From: an uncultured Clostridia bacterium
GTDB taxonomy: Bacteria; Bacillota; Clostridia; TANB77; CAG-508
Assembly (NCBI GenBank): GCA_934180065.1
Contig: CAKPRA010000061.1
Location: forward strand, 1-7,887
Direction of reading: 5' to 3'
DNA length: 7,887 nucleotides
Under the pieces are notes generated by a model. It was not told the origin of the DNA, made no database searches, and saw nothing but the letters and a program-made list of their open reading frames with translations. Shown in pieces: positions 1 to 7,663 of the stretch; position 1 is the first letter of the stretch; every line of letters begins with the position of its first letter. The position numbers were made by a program, and so were the translations under genes.

Positions 1-971
1 ATATCATTATAGACGCTTAAAGTATTTGCTAGGAGCATATCACGTCCACTAATAAGAGGTTTAACAATTTTGCTTAGTTTATTTGTATCATAAAATCTAA
101 GAATATTATTTTTGATTGTTTCAACTTTAACTACGTTTGATTCATCTATGACTATTTCTTTTTGTTCGTCTTTATAATAATTATTTTTCGTATAGTTATA
201 ATTATATACCGCGTATGAGTTTAGGCTAAGTACAAGAGTAAATATAAATACTGCTAGGCATTTGATGACAGTATAAGTCATTTTAAATTTATTTTTAATT
301 ACACTAAATACTAATGTTATTAGTGTAATAATTAAACAACCAAATGTTGCAACTTTAGTGCCAATTAATAAAATACTTAAAATTATTGGGAATAAAATTA
401 AAAAATTATATTTTTTATTATTTAAATATAAATATGCTATGGGAAATAGCAATACCATTATATTTGCTACTTCATTTCCAGCATAAAAAAGTCCTATATA
501 CCCCTTTAATGATTTCGGATATGTGGTGTAAGCTGCGTTAAAAATTAATGGTGTTAGTAATAAAAATACATAAATAATAAGTGTTTTCTTAATTATATTT
601 AAAATTGATTCTTTGCTATAGTTATTGTCATCATAAATACATAATAACCCCATAAATGAGATTGGAAAATAAATTAATTTGAATATAAATGTAAGTTCTT
701 TAATAATATACGTCCAATTTAGAAGATCCGGTTTAAAAAGAAAATAACCTATCATGTATATAAATATTAAAAGTAATAAACCAAGTGATGCTTTTTTATA
801 TTTTGATTTTGTTTTAAAAATATACAATACCATAAAGAGAAGAAAAATGCTTTTTATTATGATACCCGGGGTTACGCTTAAGCTTGTATTTCTTGTTAAC
901 AAAGCTGTTATCATGTCTAAAAATGGCAATAGCAAAAAATATGTTCCTAATTTTCTTGAATGTTTCATCAT
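1..971 (-). CDS. O-antigen ligase/polymerase family membrane protein (Wzy/WaaL-like), partial at its C-terminus
   Basis: This reading frame is open from ATG at 971 to the left edge, giving 323 complete codons with the C-terminus missing. I translated it by hand. It is a polytopic membrane protein with hydrophobic helices near residues 8-25, 37-53, 62-79, 92-111, 130-147, 160-183, 188-203, 205-224 and 234-251. After these comes a charged extracytoplasmic-type stretch (about 258-305) ending in SGRDMLL (308-314). The segments FYAGNEVA (162-169) and GTKVATFG (204-211), and the SGRD motif at the start of the large loop, are as I remember them from the Bacillota O-antigen ligase family, which polymerises or transfers lipid-linked glycans at the membrane. 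AAGGAG (978-983) lies 6 nt before the first of two adjacent ATGs. The gene follows a putative terminator, so it may have its own promoter. Polymerase versus ligase (or teichuronic acid type) cannot be decided from sequence. The family call is fairly firm; the specific substrate is unknown. Confidence 0.8.
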   Translation of the reverse strand, partial: MMKHSRKLGTYFLLLPFLDMITALLTRNTSLSVTPGIIIKSIFLLFMVLYIFKTKSKYKKASLGLLLLIFIYMIGYFLFKPDLLNWTYIIKELTFIFKLIYFPISFMGLLCIYDDNNYSKESILNIIKKTLIIYVFLLLTPLIFNAAYTTYPKSLKGYIGLFYAGNEVANIMVLLFPIAYLYLNNKKYNFLILFPIILSILLIGTKVATFGCLIITLITLVFSVIKNKFKMTYTVIKCLAVFIFTLVLSLNSYAVYNYNYTKNNYYKDEQKEIVIDESNVVKVETIKNNILRFYDTNKLSKIVKPLISGRDMLLANTLSVYND

Positions 972-989
972 ACTCTACTCCTTGCACTT

Positions 990-995
990 ATTATA
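990..995 (-). promoter_or_regulatory. possible -10 box for the O-antigen ligase-family gene
   Basis: On the minus strand TATAAT reads 995 to 990, between the T9 of the upstream hairpin and the Shine-Dalgarno site of the membrane protein gene. No good -35 is seen: TAGATT at 17-nt spacing is poor. A start about 7 nt downstream would leave a leader of only about a dozen bases. The match may be chance in such AT-rich DNA. Confidence 0.3.
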
Positions 996-996
996 C

Positions 997-1025
997 AAAA
1001 AAAAAGGAATAAAATCTATTATTCC
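997..1025 (-). terminator. weak Rho-independent terminator or attenuator after the glycosyltransferase operon
   Basis: The inverted repeat GGAATA (1006-1011) / TATTCC (1020-1025) has an 8-nt loop and on the minus strand is followed directly by nine T's (1005-997). It starts 12 nt after the stop of the upstream glycosyltransferase gene. The stem is only 6 bp with 2 G-C pairs, so termination could be partial. The other strand has no T-run, so it points leftward only. Confidence 0.45.
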
Positions 1026-1037
1026 ATATTATTAATC

Positions 1038-1985
1038 TTATTTTGTATATTTATGGGCAAATATATCACAGTAAAGTAACATTAGAAATTTATTAGTTTT
1101 TATTATTCTTGATATTTTGTTAAGTTTAAATACGTAATCGCATTTTCTCCAGTTTTTATCTAGATTATTTAACATTTTAAATGCTTCATTTATAAATTTT
1201 TTTCTTTGACTATGTTCTTTAATGTATCTTTGCTGTGCACAATAATCTAAAAGTATCATTGTAATCAAGTTTGTTAAAGATTTTTTGTATTTATTATTGT
1301 CTAATTCTTTTATAATAATTTTACAAATTTTAAATATATCAAATATTCTTCCATCGCGAGTTGTTGTTTCACTATTTTCATGAATAACGTAGTATGTCAA
1401 AAAATCCTTTACTTTACCAATTTTATTCGCGCTTTTTATGGCTTTAACAACAAATGGGGCATCTTCGTATTTAAGACTTTCTTCAAAGTAAATATTATTA
1501 TTTTTTAATAATTCTAGTGAATATAATTTATTGCATGGCCCAAGATTAATATTATTGATCAAACTTGGATTATCTTTTAATGAAGTATCTTTAAAATCTT
1601 TAAATTTTATTCCATAAAGATTTCCTCTATCTTCAAAGAAATTACAGATTACTAAATCACATTTATCAGCATGGGCTTTCTTGTACATATATTCACAAAA
1701 ATGTTCATTTAAATAGTCATCAGAATCTACAAAAGCAATATATTCTCCAGTTGCTTCTTTAATTCCTCTATTTCTTGTTTTACCAATGCCTTCATTCTTC
1801 TTCGAAATATATTTAATTCTTTTATCCTTATATTCTTTAATTACTTTTTCTGATTCATCCGTAGAACCATCATTTATTAAAATAATCTCAATGTCTTTTA
1901 ATGTTTGATTTACTAGGGAATCTATACATTTATTTAAATATTTACTTGAATTATAAATTGGTACTACTAAACTTACTTTTGCCAT
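1038..1985 (-). CDS. glycosyltransferase family 2 (GT-A fold), single domain
   Basis: This 315-residue protein is a cytoplasmic inverting family-2 glycosyltransferase, expected to move a sugar from a nucleotide donor onto a lipid-linked glycan. The N-terminal Rossmann-like half shows VSLVVPIYN (4-12), the nucleotide-contact motif NDGSTD (38-43), KNEGIGKTRNRG (63-74) and the metal-binding DSDD (87-90). The acceptor half has CNKLY (151-155) and KYEDAPF (172-178), the ED pair that usually holds the catalytic base region. It is the only glycosyltransferase module in the window in which all the usual motifs look standard. The C-terminal 110 residues are Lys-rich and helical, and no membrane helix is seen. 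The length is normal for EpsJ/WcaA-type enzymes. The start ATG at 1985 is 2 nt past the stop of the upstream gene, and its GAGG site lies inside the last codons of that gene, which suggests translational coupling. Donor and acceptor sugars cannot be predicted. Confidence 0.92.
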   Translation of the reverse strand: MAKVSLVVPIYNSSKYLNKCIDSLVNQTLKDIEIILINDGSTDESEKVIKEYKDKRIKYISKKNEGIGKTRNRGIKEATGEYIAFVDSDDYLNEHFCEYMYKKAHADKCDLVICNFFEDRGNLYGIKFKDFKDTSLKDNPSLINNINLGPCNKLYSLELLKNNNIYFEESLKYEDAPFVVKAIKSANKIGKVKDFLTYYVIHENSETTTRDGRIFDIFKICKIIIKELDNNKYKKSLTNLITMILLDYCAQQRYIKEHSQRKKFINEAFKMLNNLDKNWRKCDYVFKLNKISRIIKTNKFLMLLYCDIFAHKYTK

Positions 1986-1987
1986 TA

Positions 1988-2911
1988 TTACCTCACTAAA
2001 TAATTATAAAATAGATAAGAATTTGTTTTAATTATTAAACTTCTTACTTTTGATTTTAAACCATTTTCTATTGGATGTTTATAACAATCCTTCTTTTTTA
2101 ATATTTTATTATATTTTTTGTAATCACTATATTTTAAAGTTGTAGAATAATAAATTAATGAGTTATCTAAAAACCTTAAAACTGATTCAATATTATCGAT
2201 GTTTTTGATTTGCTCTTTTTCATAATCAGATTGTTTCAACATATCGTCCATTTTTTTAATTTTTTTTGTGTAATCAGTATTGCTCATTAAGCTATTGTCC
2301 CTTTGCACATAGTTATACCCTATATAAGAAATTGATTTTACACTTTTTGCTTTTACAATTACAAGTGGTGTTAATCCATAATCTTCAGCAATACAGTTTT
2401 CCATATATTTAAAATTGTTTTTTTTAAAATAATCTCTTTTATAAACATAAGCCCAAGCATTTTCAATATAGTGATATCTAACTATTTTATTAAAGGCATT
2501 TGTTCCATTGGTTGAATCAAATCCAATTTCATGGTGATCTATTTTTTTGTCATTGATAATATCTCTTACCTGAAATCTTAAAATATCTGGTTTATCATTT
2601 AAAGCTTTATTAATAGTTTCTAAAAAGTTATTTTCTAAATAATCATCAGAATCCAGTAGAACTATGTAATCTCCTATTGCTTTTTGAATGCCTATATTTC
2701 TTGCCTTCGCAAGTCCAGTACGCTCTTCATATAATTTAGTCCAATTATATTTATTTATATATTTATCTGCAATCTTTTCACTATTATCATCACATTTATC
2801 TATAACAATAATTACTTCAAAATTATTATAAGTCTGGCTGGCAACTGAATCCAGACATTTTCTTAAATAATTTTCAACATTGTATATAGGAATAATTATA
2901 CTAAATTTCAT
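1988..2911 (-). CDS. glycosyltransferase family 2, single domain, with a variant nucleotide-binding motif
   Basis: This 307-residue protein has the GT-A family-2 layout: FSIIIPIYNVENYL (3-16), RTGLAKARNIG (64-74), DSDDYL (87-92) and AEDYG (175-179) as the probable catalytic-base region. The usual (D/N)DG after the third strand reads IDK (37-39). The second, uracil-contacting Asp is kept, but Gly is replaced by Lys and the first acidic or Asn residue by Ile. The acceptor half (about 110-200) carries an aromatic segment NAWAYVYKRDYF (151-162) and differs clearly from the neighbouring enzyme, so the two probably add different sugars or use different acceptors. The C-terminus is basic (about 260-307) and could lie on the membrane surface. 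The start codon overlaps the stop of the upstream fusion gene by one base (TAATG), with only a weak GAGA site, so translation probably depends on re-initiation. The exact reaction is unknown. Confidence 0.9.
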   Translation of the reverse strand: MKFSIIIPIYNVENYLRKCLDSVASQTYNNFEVIIVIDKCDDNSEKIADKYINKYNWTKLYEERTGLAKARNIGIQKAIGDYIVLLDSDDYLENNFLETINKALNDKPDILRFQVRDIINDKKIDHHEIGFDSTNGTNAFNKIVRYHYIENAWAYVYKRDYFKKNNFKYMENCIAEDYGLTPLVIVKAKSVKSISYIGYNYVQRDNSLMSNTDYTKKIKKMDDMLKQSDYEKEQIKNIDNIESVLRFLDNSLIYYSTTLKYSDYKKYNKILKKKDCYKHPIENGLKSKVRSLIIKTNSYLFYNYLVR

Positions 2912-5900
2912 TATTTCTCATTAAATCCTTTGATTATATCTGCAACTTTATTTAGTTCTTTTGAAAAATCATTTTTTATAGTATTATCTTCTAAATTATA
3001 TAAAGCTTCTAGATTTTTTTCTAGTTTGCTGATGTCCTTATCAATAAATATAATGCTTTTATTATCTTTTAACATATCAGTAAATTCTTTAAGTTTCTGA
3101 TTGTACGAGCTTATTACAATACAAGGCGTATTTGTTATTAGTGCAAAAATTAGTCCATGGAGTCTATCTGTAACAATAACTTTTGATTTTGCAAACTTAA
3201 TTAATTGTTCTCCTACTACCATGTTTCTCTCAATTTTATTTATTTCACTACTGTATAAATTGTTTGTAAAAGTATATTTTTTATCATATTTTGAAATAAT
3301 CTCTAGTATATTATCATAATCATTTTGACTTATTCCACTTTCATCGTTAAGATCTCTAAGGCAACACAATATACCATTTCTTTCAAAATTAAATTTATAA
3401 TTCAAATTTAATGCCATATCAAAATTGCAGTAGCTTTCAACATTTTTGAACTCTCTCTTTGCAAATTCTAATGACATCATTCCTCTCGTAAATAGAAGTA
3501 TTTTTTTATGAGAGTTATATATTTTTTGCGAAATTTCAAATTCTTTTCCACCATCATTTTTACTAAAATAAATTGTTTGAGGTAGGATTACAATCTTGTT
3601 GTTTGGGAAAGATTCGATAATTGTTCTTCTAAGCCTTTCTTCATTAAGCCATTTGTCTCCTAGATTTCCCCCGCCTTGTAAAAATATCAAGTCATCATCA
3701 TTAAGCATTTTTTTCATGTAAACAATTTTTTCTTGTAGTTCAAATGTTGATATTTCAAATATTTTATAACCTTTGAAATACTTTCTAATAAATTCCATTG
3801 TCCCACAGGTTATTGCTGCATCTCCTATATTACTGTGTTCACTTGTTCCAACTAATATAATTTTCTTTTCAAAATATAAATTATTATAATAAGATTCTAT
3901 AATAGGATACAAATTCTTATTGTCTAATTTTTTTATTTCCTGATTAATATTGTCTAGTAGTATATCATTAGTAGATTTAGCTTCAGAAACTTTTTTTATT
4001 AGTTCTTCAAGTTCAGTTTTTAATTCTACATTTTGTTGTTTAAGAACTAAGACTTCTTTTTCTACTTCCCATTTTTTCTCATCTAGGGTTGTATTTAACC
4101 TGTATTTAATAGGTCTGTAAATTGGAGCAAGAACTTTTTTTATTCCTCTTTTCATTATACTTGATTTGTTTGGCTTTATTTTTTCAACTTTGGTAATATC
4201 ATTATAAGTTAAATAAATTTTATTATTGCTGTAGTTAGTTAGTATTTCTTTATCAAGTTTTTCTAATGTTTTATTTATATTTTCAATTACTACTTTATAA
4301 TTATCTTTTTTGTTAAATATATAACTACTAAAATCATTTTTTATAAAATTAAGAAGATTATTATATTCGCTTGCATAATGATTATAAAGGCTATTTTCTT
4401 TGTACAATTCTAAAATTTGGGATAAAGATTTTAATGTATCATTGATTCCTACATAAGATAAATTTCTTTGCTTATCTACTTGTCTATATAAATACATTGC
4501 TTCATTTATTCCATAGTACTTGTCTATTACACACATTAATTTAGCAAAAAATAATGGGTCTTCATAATTTCTATATGGTGGATATTCAATTTCATTATCT
4601 TTAATGATTGATGTTTTAAACATAAATCTAGTACTACCCCAGGATGGCCATATGTTATAATCACTGTATGAATAAATGCCGTTGTTTTCAACGTTATAAC
4701 CACTATACCAAGTATATATTTTGTCAAAAGAATAATATCTTAAAGAATCATCTACAACTTTTATATTTGCACATACAGCATCTACATTTTCATTTATAGC
4801 TATATTATACATTTTTTCTAAAATATTAGGCGATGCATACATGTCATCTGGGTCCATAAAGCAGATATAATTTCCTGATGCTGCTTTAATTCCTTCATTT
4901 CTTGAAGGTCCTGCACCCATATTTTGTTTATTGTTTACGATTTTTATTCTTTTATCATATTGCATGTATTTTTTTATTATGTTAATAGATTCGTCATTCC
5001 CTAAGTCATTAACAAATATTATTTCTATTTCTTCTAGTGTCTGGTTAATTATAGAAAGTATGCAGTCTTCAATATATTTTTCTACATTATACGTTGGTAG
5101 AACAATTGATAATTTTGGAGATGAGATTTCTTCATGCTCTTTGATAACAATATGTTCTGGTTTATTATAGTTGATTTTATGTAAAAGTTCATTATAAAAT
5201 TTTTCTGTAAAATTTGATTTTATTAATTCTAACATTTCATCTCTGTGCAAAGTCATTTTAAAATAACGCCATTCAAATTCATGCATAGCATATTTATAAA
5301 AATTATTAAGTATTGCTTCATTAGCGTTAACTGTGGTAAAAGTTACTTCAATTTGTTTTAATATTGTAACTATATCTAAAATATTTTTATTGTTAAATTT
5401 TGATGCTTGTAATGAATTATTTCTATTTATTCTATAATATAATAACTTTTGATCTAAAAGAGAAATTCTTTTGGCTTTTAATAAACAGTCATAATAAAAT
5501 GGGTTATCTTCATATCTTAAATTTTCGGGAAATAATATATTATTGCTTTTTAAAAACTCTGTTTTATATAATTTGCACCATGCAGTTACTGGAGAATTAT
5601 CTGTAATTATTTTGCTTGGCTCTATATCAAAATAATTAAAAGTTCTGTTAAAAAGCTGTTTATTGAAGTTTAGAGTATTTCCCCAAGAATTCTTTTCTAC
5701 CTTTTTAGTTGTTTCATTATATGAATAGAAAGGGAATATTACCATATCACTATTTTCTTTTGTTGCCTTATTATATAATTCTTCTATAGCATTTTTAGCA
5801 ATAAAATCATCGCTATCTAGAAAAAATACATAATTAGAATTAACATGTTTTAATCCTTCATTTCTGGCCCCGCCTAGTCCGCCGTCATCTCTTCGAATTA

Positions 5901-6084
5901 TTCTTACTCTATTGTCTTTTTTTTCAAATTTCTGAAGTATTTCTAAAGATTTATCTTTTGATTCAGTGTAAACGCATAAGATTTCCAATTCCTGCATTGT
6001 TTGATTACATACACTATTTAAACATTCATTTAAGTATTGTTCAGTATTAAATACTGGGATTATTATAGCTACTTTGTTTTTCAT
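2911..6084 (-). CDS. tripartite fusion: glycosyltransferase 2 - glycosyltransferase 2 - polysaccharide pyruvyltransferase
   Basis: This 1057-residue protein contains three enzyme units in one uninterrupted frame. Domain 1 (about 3-300) is a family-2 glycosyltransferase: VAIIIPVFN (5-13), GGARNEG (71-77), DSDD (90-93), WCKLYKTEFL (169-178) and RYEDNPF (190-196). Domain 2 (about 323-600) is another: LSIVLPTYNVEKY (325-337), ND at 359-360, GPSRNEG (392-398), DPDD (411-414) and NYEDPLF (506-512). A basic stretch (643-662) and a charged coiled-coil-like helix (about 667-722) follow. Domain 3 (about 740-1000) matches the polysaccharide pyruvyltransferase family (CsaB/WcaK type): SNIGDAA (751-757), QGGGNLGD (803-810), LPQT (834-837) and TDRLHG (972-977). 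That family moves pyruvate from phosphoenolpyruvate onto a sugar as a ketal. The protein probably adds two sugars and pyruvylates one of them. No membrane helix is seen. AGGAG (6090-6094) lies 5 nt before the ATG. Domain 1 has T40 where a conserved Asp is expected. Fusions of this kind are uncommon in my knowledge; substrates are unknown. Confidence 0.9.
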   Translation of the reverse strand: MKNKVAIIIPVFNTEQYLNECLNSVCNQTMQELEILCVYTESKDKSLEILQKFEKKDNRVRIIRRDDGGLGGARNEGLKHVNSNYVFFLDSDDFIAKNAIEELYNKATKENSDMVIFPFYSYNETTKKVEKNSWGNTLNFNKQLFNRTFNYFDIEPSKIITDNSPVTAWCKLYKTEFLKSNNILFPENLRYEDNPFYYDCLLKAKRISLLDQKLLYYRINRNNSLQASKFNNKNILDIVTILKQIEVTFTTVNANEAILNNFYKYAMHEFEWRYFKMTLHRDEMLELIKSNFTEKFYNELLHKINYNKPEHIVIKEHEEISSPKLSIVLPTYNVEKYIEDCILSIINQTLEEIEIIFVNDLGNDESINIIKKYMQYDKRIKIVNNKQNMGAGPSRNEGIKAASGNYICFMDPDDMYASPNILEKMYNIAINENVDAVCANIKVVDDSLRYYSFDKIYTWYSGYNVENNGIYSYSDYNIWPSWGSTRFMFKTSIIKDNEIEYPPYRNYEDPLFFAKLMCVIDKYYGINEAMYLYRQVDKQRNLSYVGINDTLKSLSQILELYKENSLYNHYASEYNNLLNFIKNDFSSYIFNKKDNYKVVIENINKTLEKLDKEILTNYSNNKIYLTYNDITKVEKIKPNKSSIMKRGIKKVLAPIYRPIKYRLNTTLDEKKWEVEKEVLVLKQQNVELKTELEELIKKVSEAKSTNDILLDNINQEIKKLDNKNLYPIIESYYNNLYFEKKIILVGTSEHSNIGDAAITCGTMEFIRKYFKGYKIFEISTFELQEKIVYMKKMLNDDDLIFLQGGGNLGDKWLNEERLRRTIIESFPNNKIVILPQTIYFSKNDGGKEFEISQKIYNSHKKILLFTRGMMSLEFAKREFKNVESYCNFDMALNLNYKFNFERNGILCCLRDLNDESGISQNDYDNILEIISKYDKKYTFTNNLYSSEINKIERNMVVGEQLIKFAKSKVIVTDRLHGLIFALITNTPCIVISSYNQKLKEFTDMLKDNKSIIFIDKDISKLEKNLEALYNLEDNTIKNDFSKELNKVADIIKGFNEK

Positions 6085-6097
6085 AAGTTCTCCTATT

Positions 6098-7654
6098 CTA
6101 TTTCACATTAATAAATAACAGTTCATCATTTTCGTCTGAATAACAATCTACTTCTATGTTTTTATTATCTGTTATTATTTTACATTTGCCTCTCCACTTA
6201 TTTTTTTCAAATACAAGTGTTATTTTTTTGCTTTTTGGAACTGATACGCTGATTTCGTTAGAAATTTCCTCATCTAAATCATAATCACGCCATACTAAAC
6301 AATTATTTCTTTCTATCCAGTTGCTTTCTACTAGCTCGTTTGCGTAATACCAATTATCATTTGTTAAAATTCCTATAAAGCAAATTTCTTTTCCTTGCGA
6401 TTTTTCATTTTTTTCATTTAATGAAACAATTTTTAATTTATCATTAAGCATTTTATTTTCTCTATCTTTATTGTAATTATATATCCATTGGTATTTTGAA
6501 GGAATGTTTTTGAATATATTTGTTAATTCTTGTCTTGATTCGATAATGTCAACAAATTGTGTTCTATCATTTTTTAATTTTTTTATTAGATTATAATTGT
6601 AGTTTTTTAAGTTTTTATTCTTCTCATTTTTAATTTTTTGATTAATTAAGTATTTTTTTAATGAACCATATTTTTCGTTGTTGTTTTCTAATTTTTGACT
6701 CATGATATTTTTCATTTCTTCACTTAGCCAGCCTGCTATTGGTCTATCTCTAAGTTCATCAAACGTTCCTATACTGACTTCTGGAATTACACCAAGTGCC
6801 AAGAAAGCATGGCCCGCGTAACAATATGGATATTTGCAATTACAACCAACACATTCATATTTTATTTCTTTATCATATTCATATATATTGCCTATTACTT
6901 TATCTCCAAAACATTTTGTAATATCCCCAGTTTTTAAATCTACACAAAAACTCCAGTTTCCAGCATAACAGAATTCATTTCTTTTTATTTGCCATATCTT
7001 TTTTCTAAAATTAAATAATTCAGAATCAAATTTTTCCCATTTTTCGGTTAATTCTTCCATATTATATTTTGATAAAAGATCTAGTCCTTCTTTTCTATCA
7101 TCTCTTAATATTGTTATATGTGGAAGCGCTCCAAATTCTTTAATACTCAAATCCATTATCTCTTCTTGATAAGGTATATAATCATCAGCTGCAGCAAGTT
7201 CTACTGTAAATGAAATACCATTTTTTTTCATTAGTTTAACATTATCAATAAATGTATTTAATTGATTGGTTCTTTTTAATTCTAAATAATGAAATGAGAA
7301 TTTAATAAATAGTCTTTTTCTAAGTTGCTCAGGAAATTTAGACATTTCCTCAAATCTTTGAGCAAGAGTTCCATTAGTTACTATCATTAAATAATGTCCG
7401 CATTCTAATAAAGCTTTTATTATATCAATAACAATTGGAGTAAGTAATGTTTCTCCACCAGCACAGAAGTTTATTAAACAAACTCCTCCAAGGCGTTCTT
7501 GTGAAAAACTTTTTTTTATATCATCTATCGTGTGATCAAATTCAAATAGTTTACCGTTGAATTTTCTATTTTGTGTTATATAGCAGTAACTACATCTTAA
7601 ATTACAGGTTTCTGTAGGAACAAATATATCTATAAATCTTTTTAATTTATCCAT
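6098..7654 (-). CDS. radical SAM protein with auxiliary Cys-cluster region and unassigned C-terminal domain
   Basis: This is 518 residues from ATG at 7654. Residue numbers here count from that Met. The radical SAM core carries the CxxxCxxC motif (C17, C21, C24), which binds the 4Fe-4S cluster that splits S-adenosylmethionine, and CAGGET (64-69) as the SAM-contacting GGE strand. A second Cys-rich zone (C229, C237, C248, C268, C271, C273, C278) resembles a SPASM/Twitch-type auxiliary cluster site but does not match the textbook SPASM spacing. After about 310 comes a Lys/Asn-rich helical linker, then an apparently beta-rich C-terminal domain (about 420-518) that I do not recognise. A frame extension to TTG at 7663 exists, but the Shine-Dalgarno-like AAGAG abuts that codon, so ATG at 7654 is preferred. 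It is first in the polysaccharide operon, 13 nt before the fusion gene. The role is probably a radical modification of a sugar, lipid or peptide in the glycan pathway; the substrate is unknown. Similar radical SAM genes do occur in surface-glycan loci, but I know of no assigned function. Confidence 0.88.
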   Translation of the reverse strand: MDKLKRFIDIFVPTETCNLRCSYCYITQNRKFNGKLFEFDHTIDDIKKSFSQERLGGVCLINFCAGGETLLTPIVIDIIKALLECGHYLMIVTNGTLAQRFEEMSKFPEQLRKRLFIKFSFHYLELKRTNQLNTFIDNVKLMKKNGISFTVELAAADDYIPYQEEIMDLSIKEFGALPHITILRDDRKEGLDLLSKYNMEELTEKWEKFDSELFNFRKKIWQIKRNEFCYAGNWSFCVDLKTGDITKCFGDKVIGNIYEYDKEIKYECVGCNCKYPYCYAGHAFLALGVIPEVSIGTFDELRDRPIAGWLSEEMKNIMSQKLENNNEKYGSLKKYLINQKIKNEKNKNLKNYNYNLIKKLKNDRTQFVDIIESRQELTNIFKNIPSKYQWIYNYNKDRENKMLNDKLKIVSLNEKNEKSQGKEICFIGILTNDNWYYANELVESNWIERNNCLVWRDYDLDEEISNEISVSVPKSKKITLVFEKNKWRGKCKIITDNKNIEVDCYSDENDELLFINVK

Positions 7655-7663
7655 TAATACCAA

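Noticed and set aside
754..1035. Plus-strand open frame of 93 codons
   Set aside because: It lies antisense to the N-terminus of the O-antigen ligase-family gene, which has a good Shine-Dalgarno site and family motifs. The plus-strand product has no recognisable motif.
2251..2267. T7 and T8 runs (A-runs in the coding strand), with similar T8 runs at 7221-7228 and 7510-7517, considered as phase-variation switches
   Set aside because: All encode Lys-rich stretches in intact frames, and such runs are expected in DNA this AT-rich. The window alone shows no evidence of slippage.
3101..3319. Plus-strand open frame of 72 codons
   Set aside because: It is antisense to the pyruvyltransferase domain, across the TDRLHG region, and is best explained as an AT-rich shadow.
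4536..4727. Minus-strand open frame of 63 codons
   Set aside because: It lies in another frame inside the second glycosyltransferase domain of the fusion gene, with no start signal of its own.
4931..5170. Plus-strand open frame of 79 codons
   Set aside because: It is antisense to the linker and start of the second glycosyltransferase domain. Its hydrophobic look follows from the AT-rich complement of charged codons.
5400..5606. Plus-strand open frame of 68 codons
   Set aside because: It is antisense to the first glycosyltransferase domain, with no motif and no ribosome site of note.
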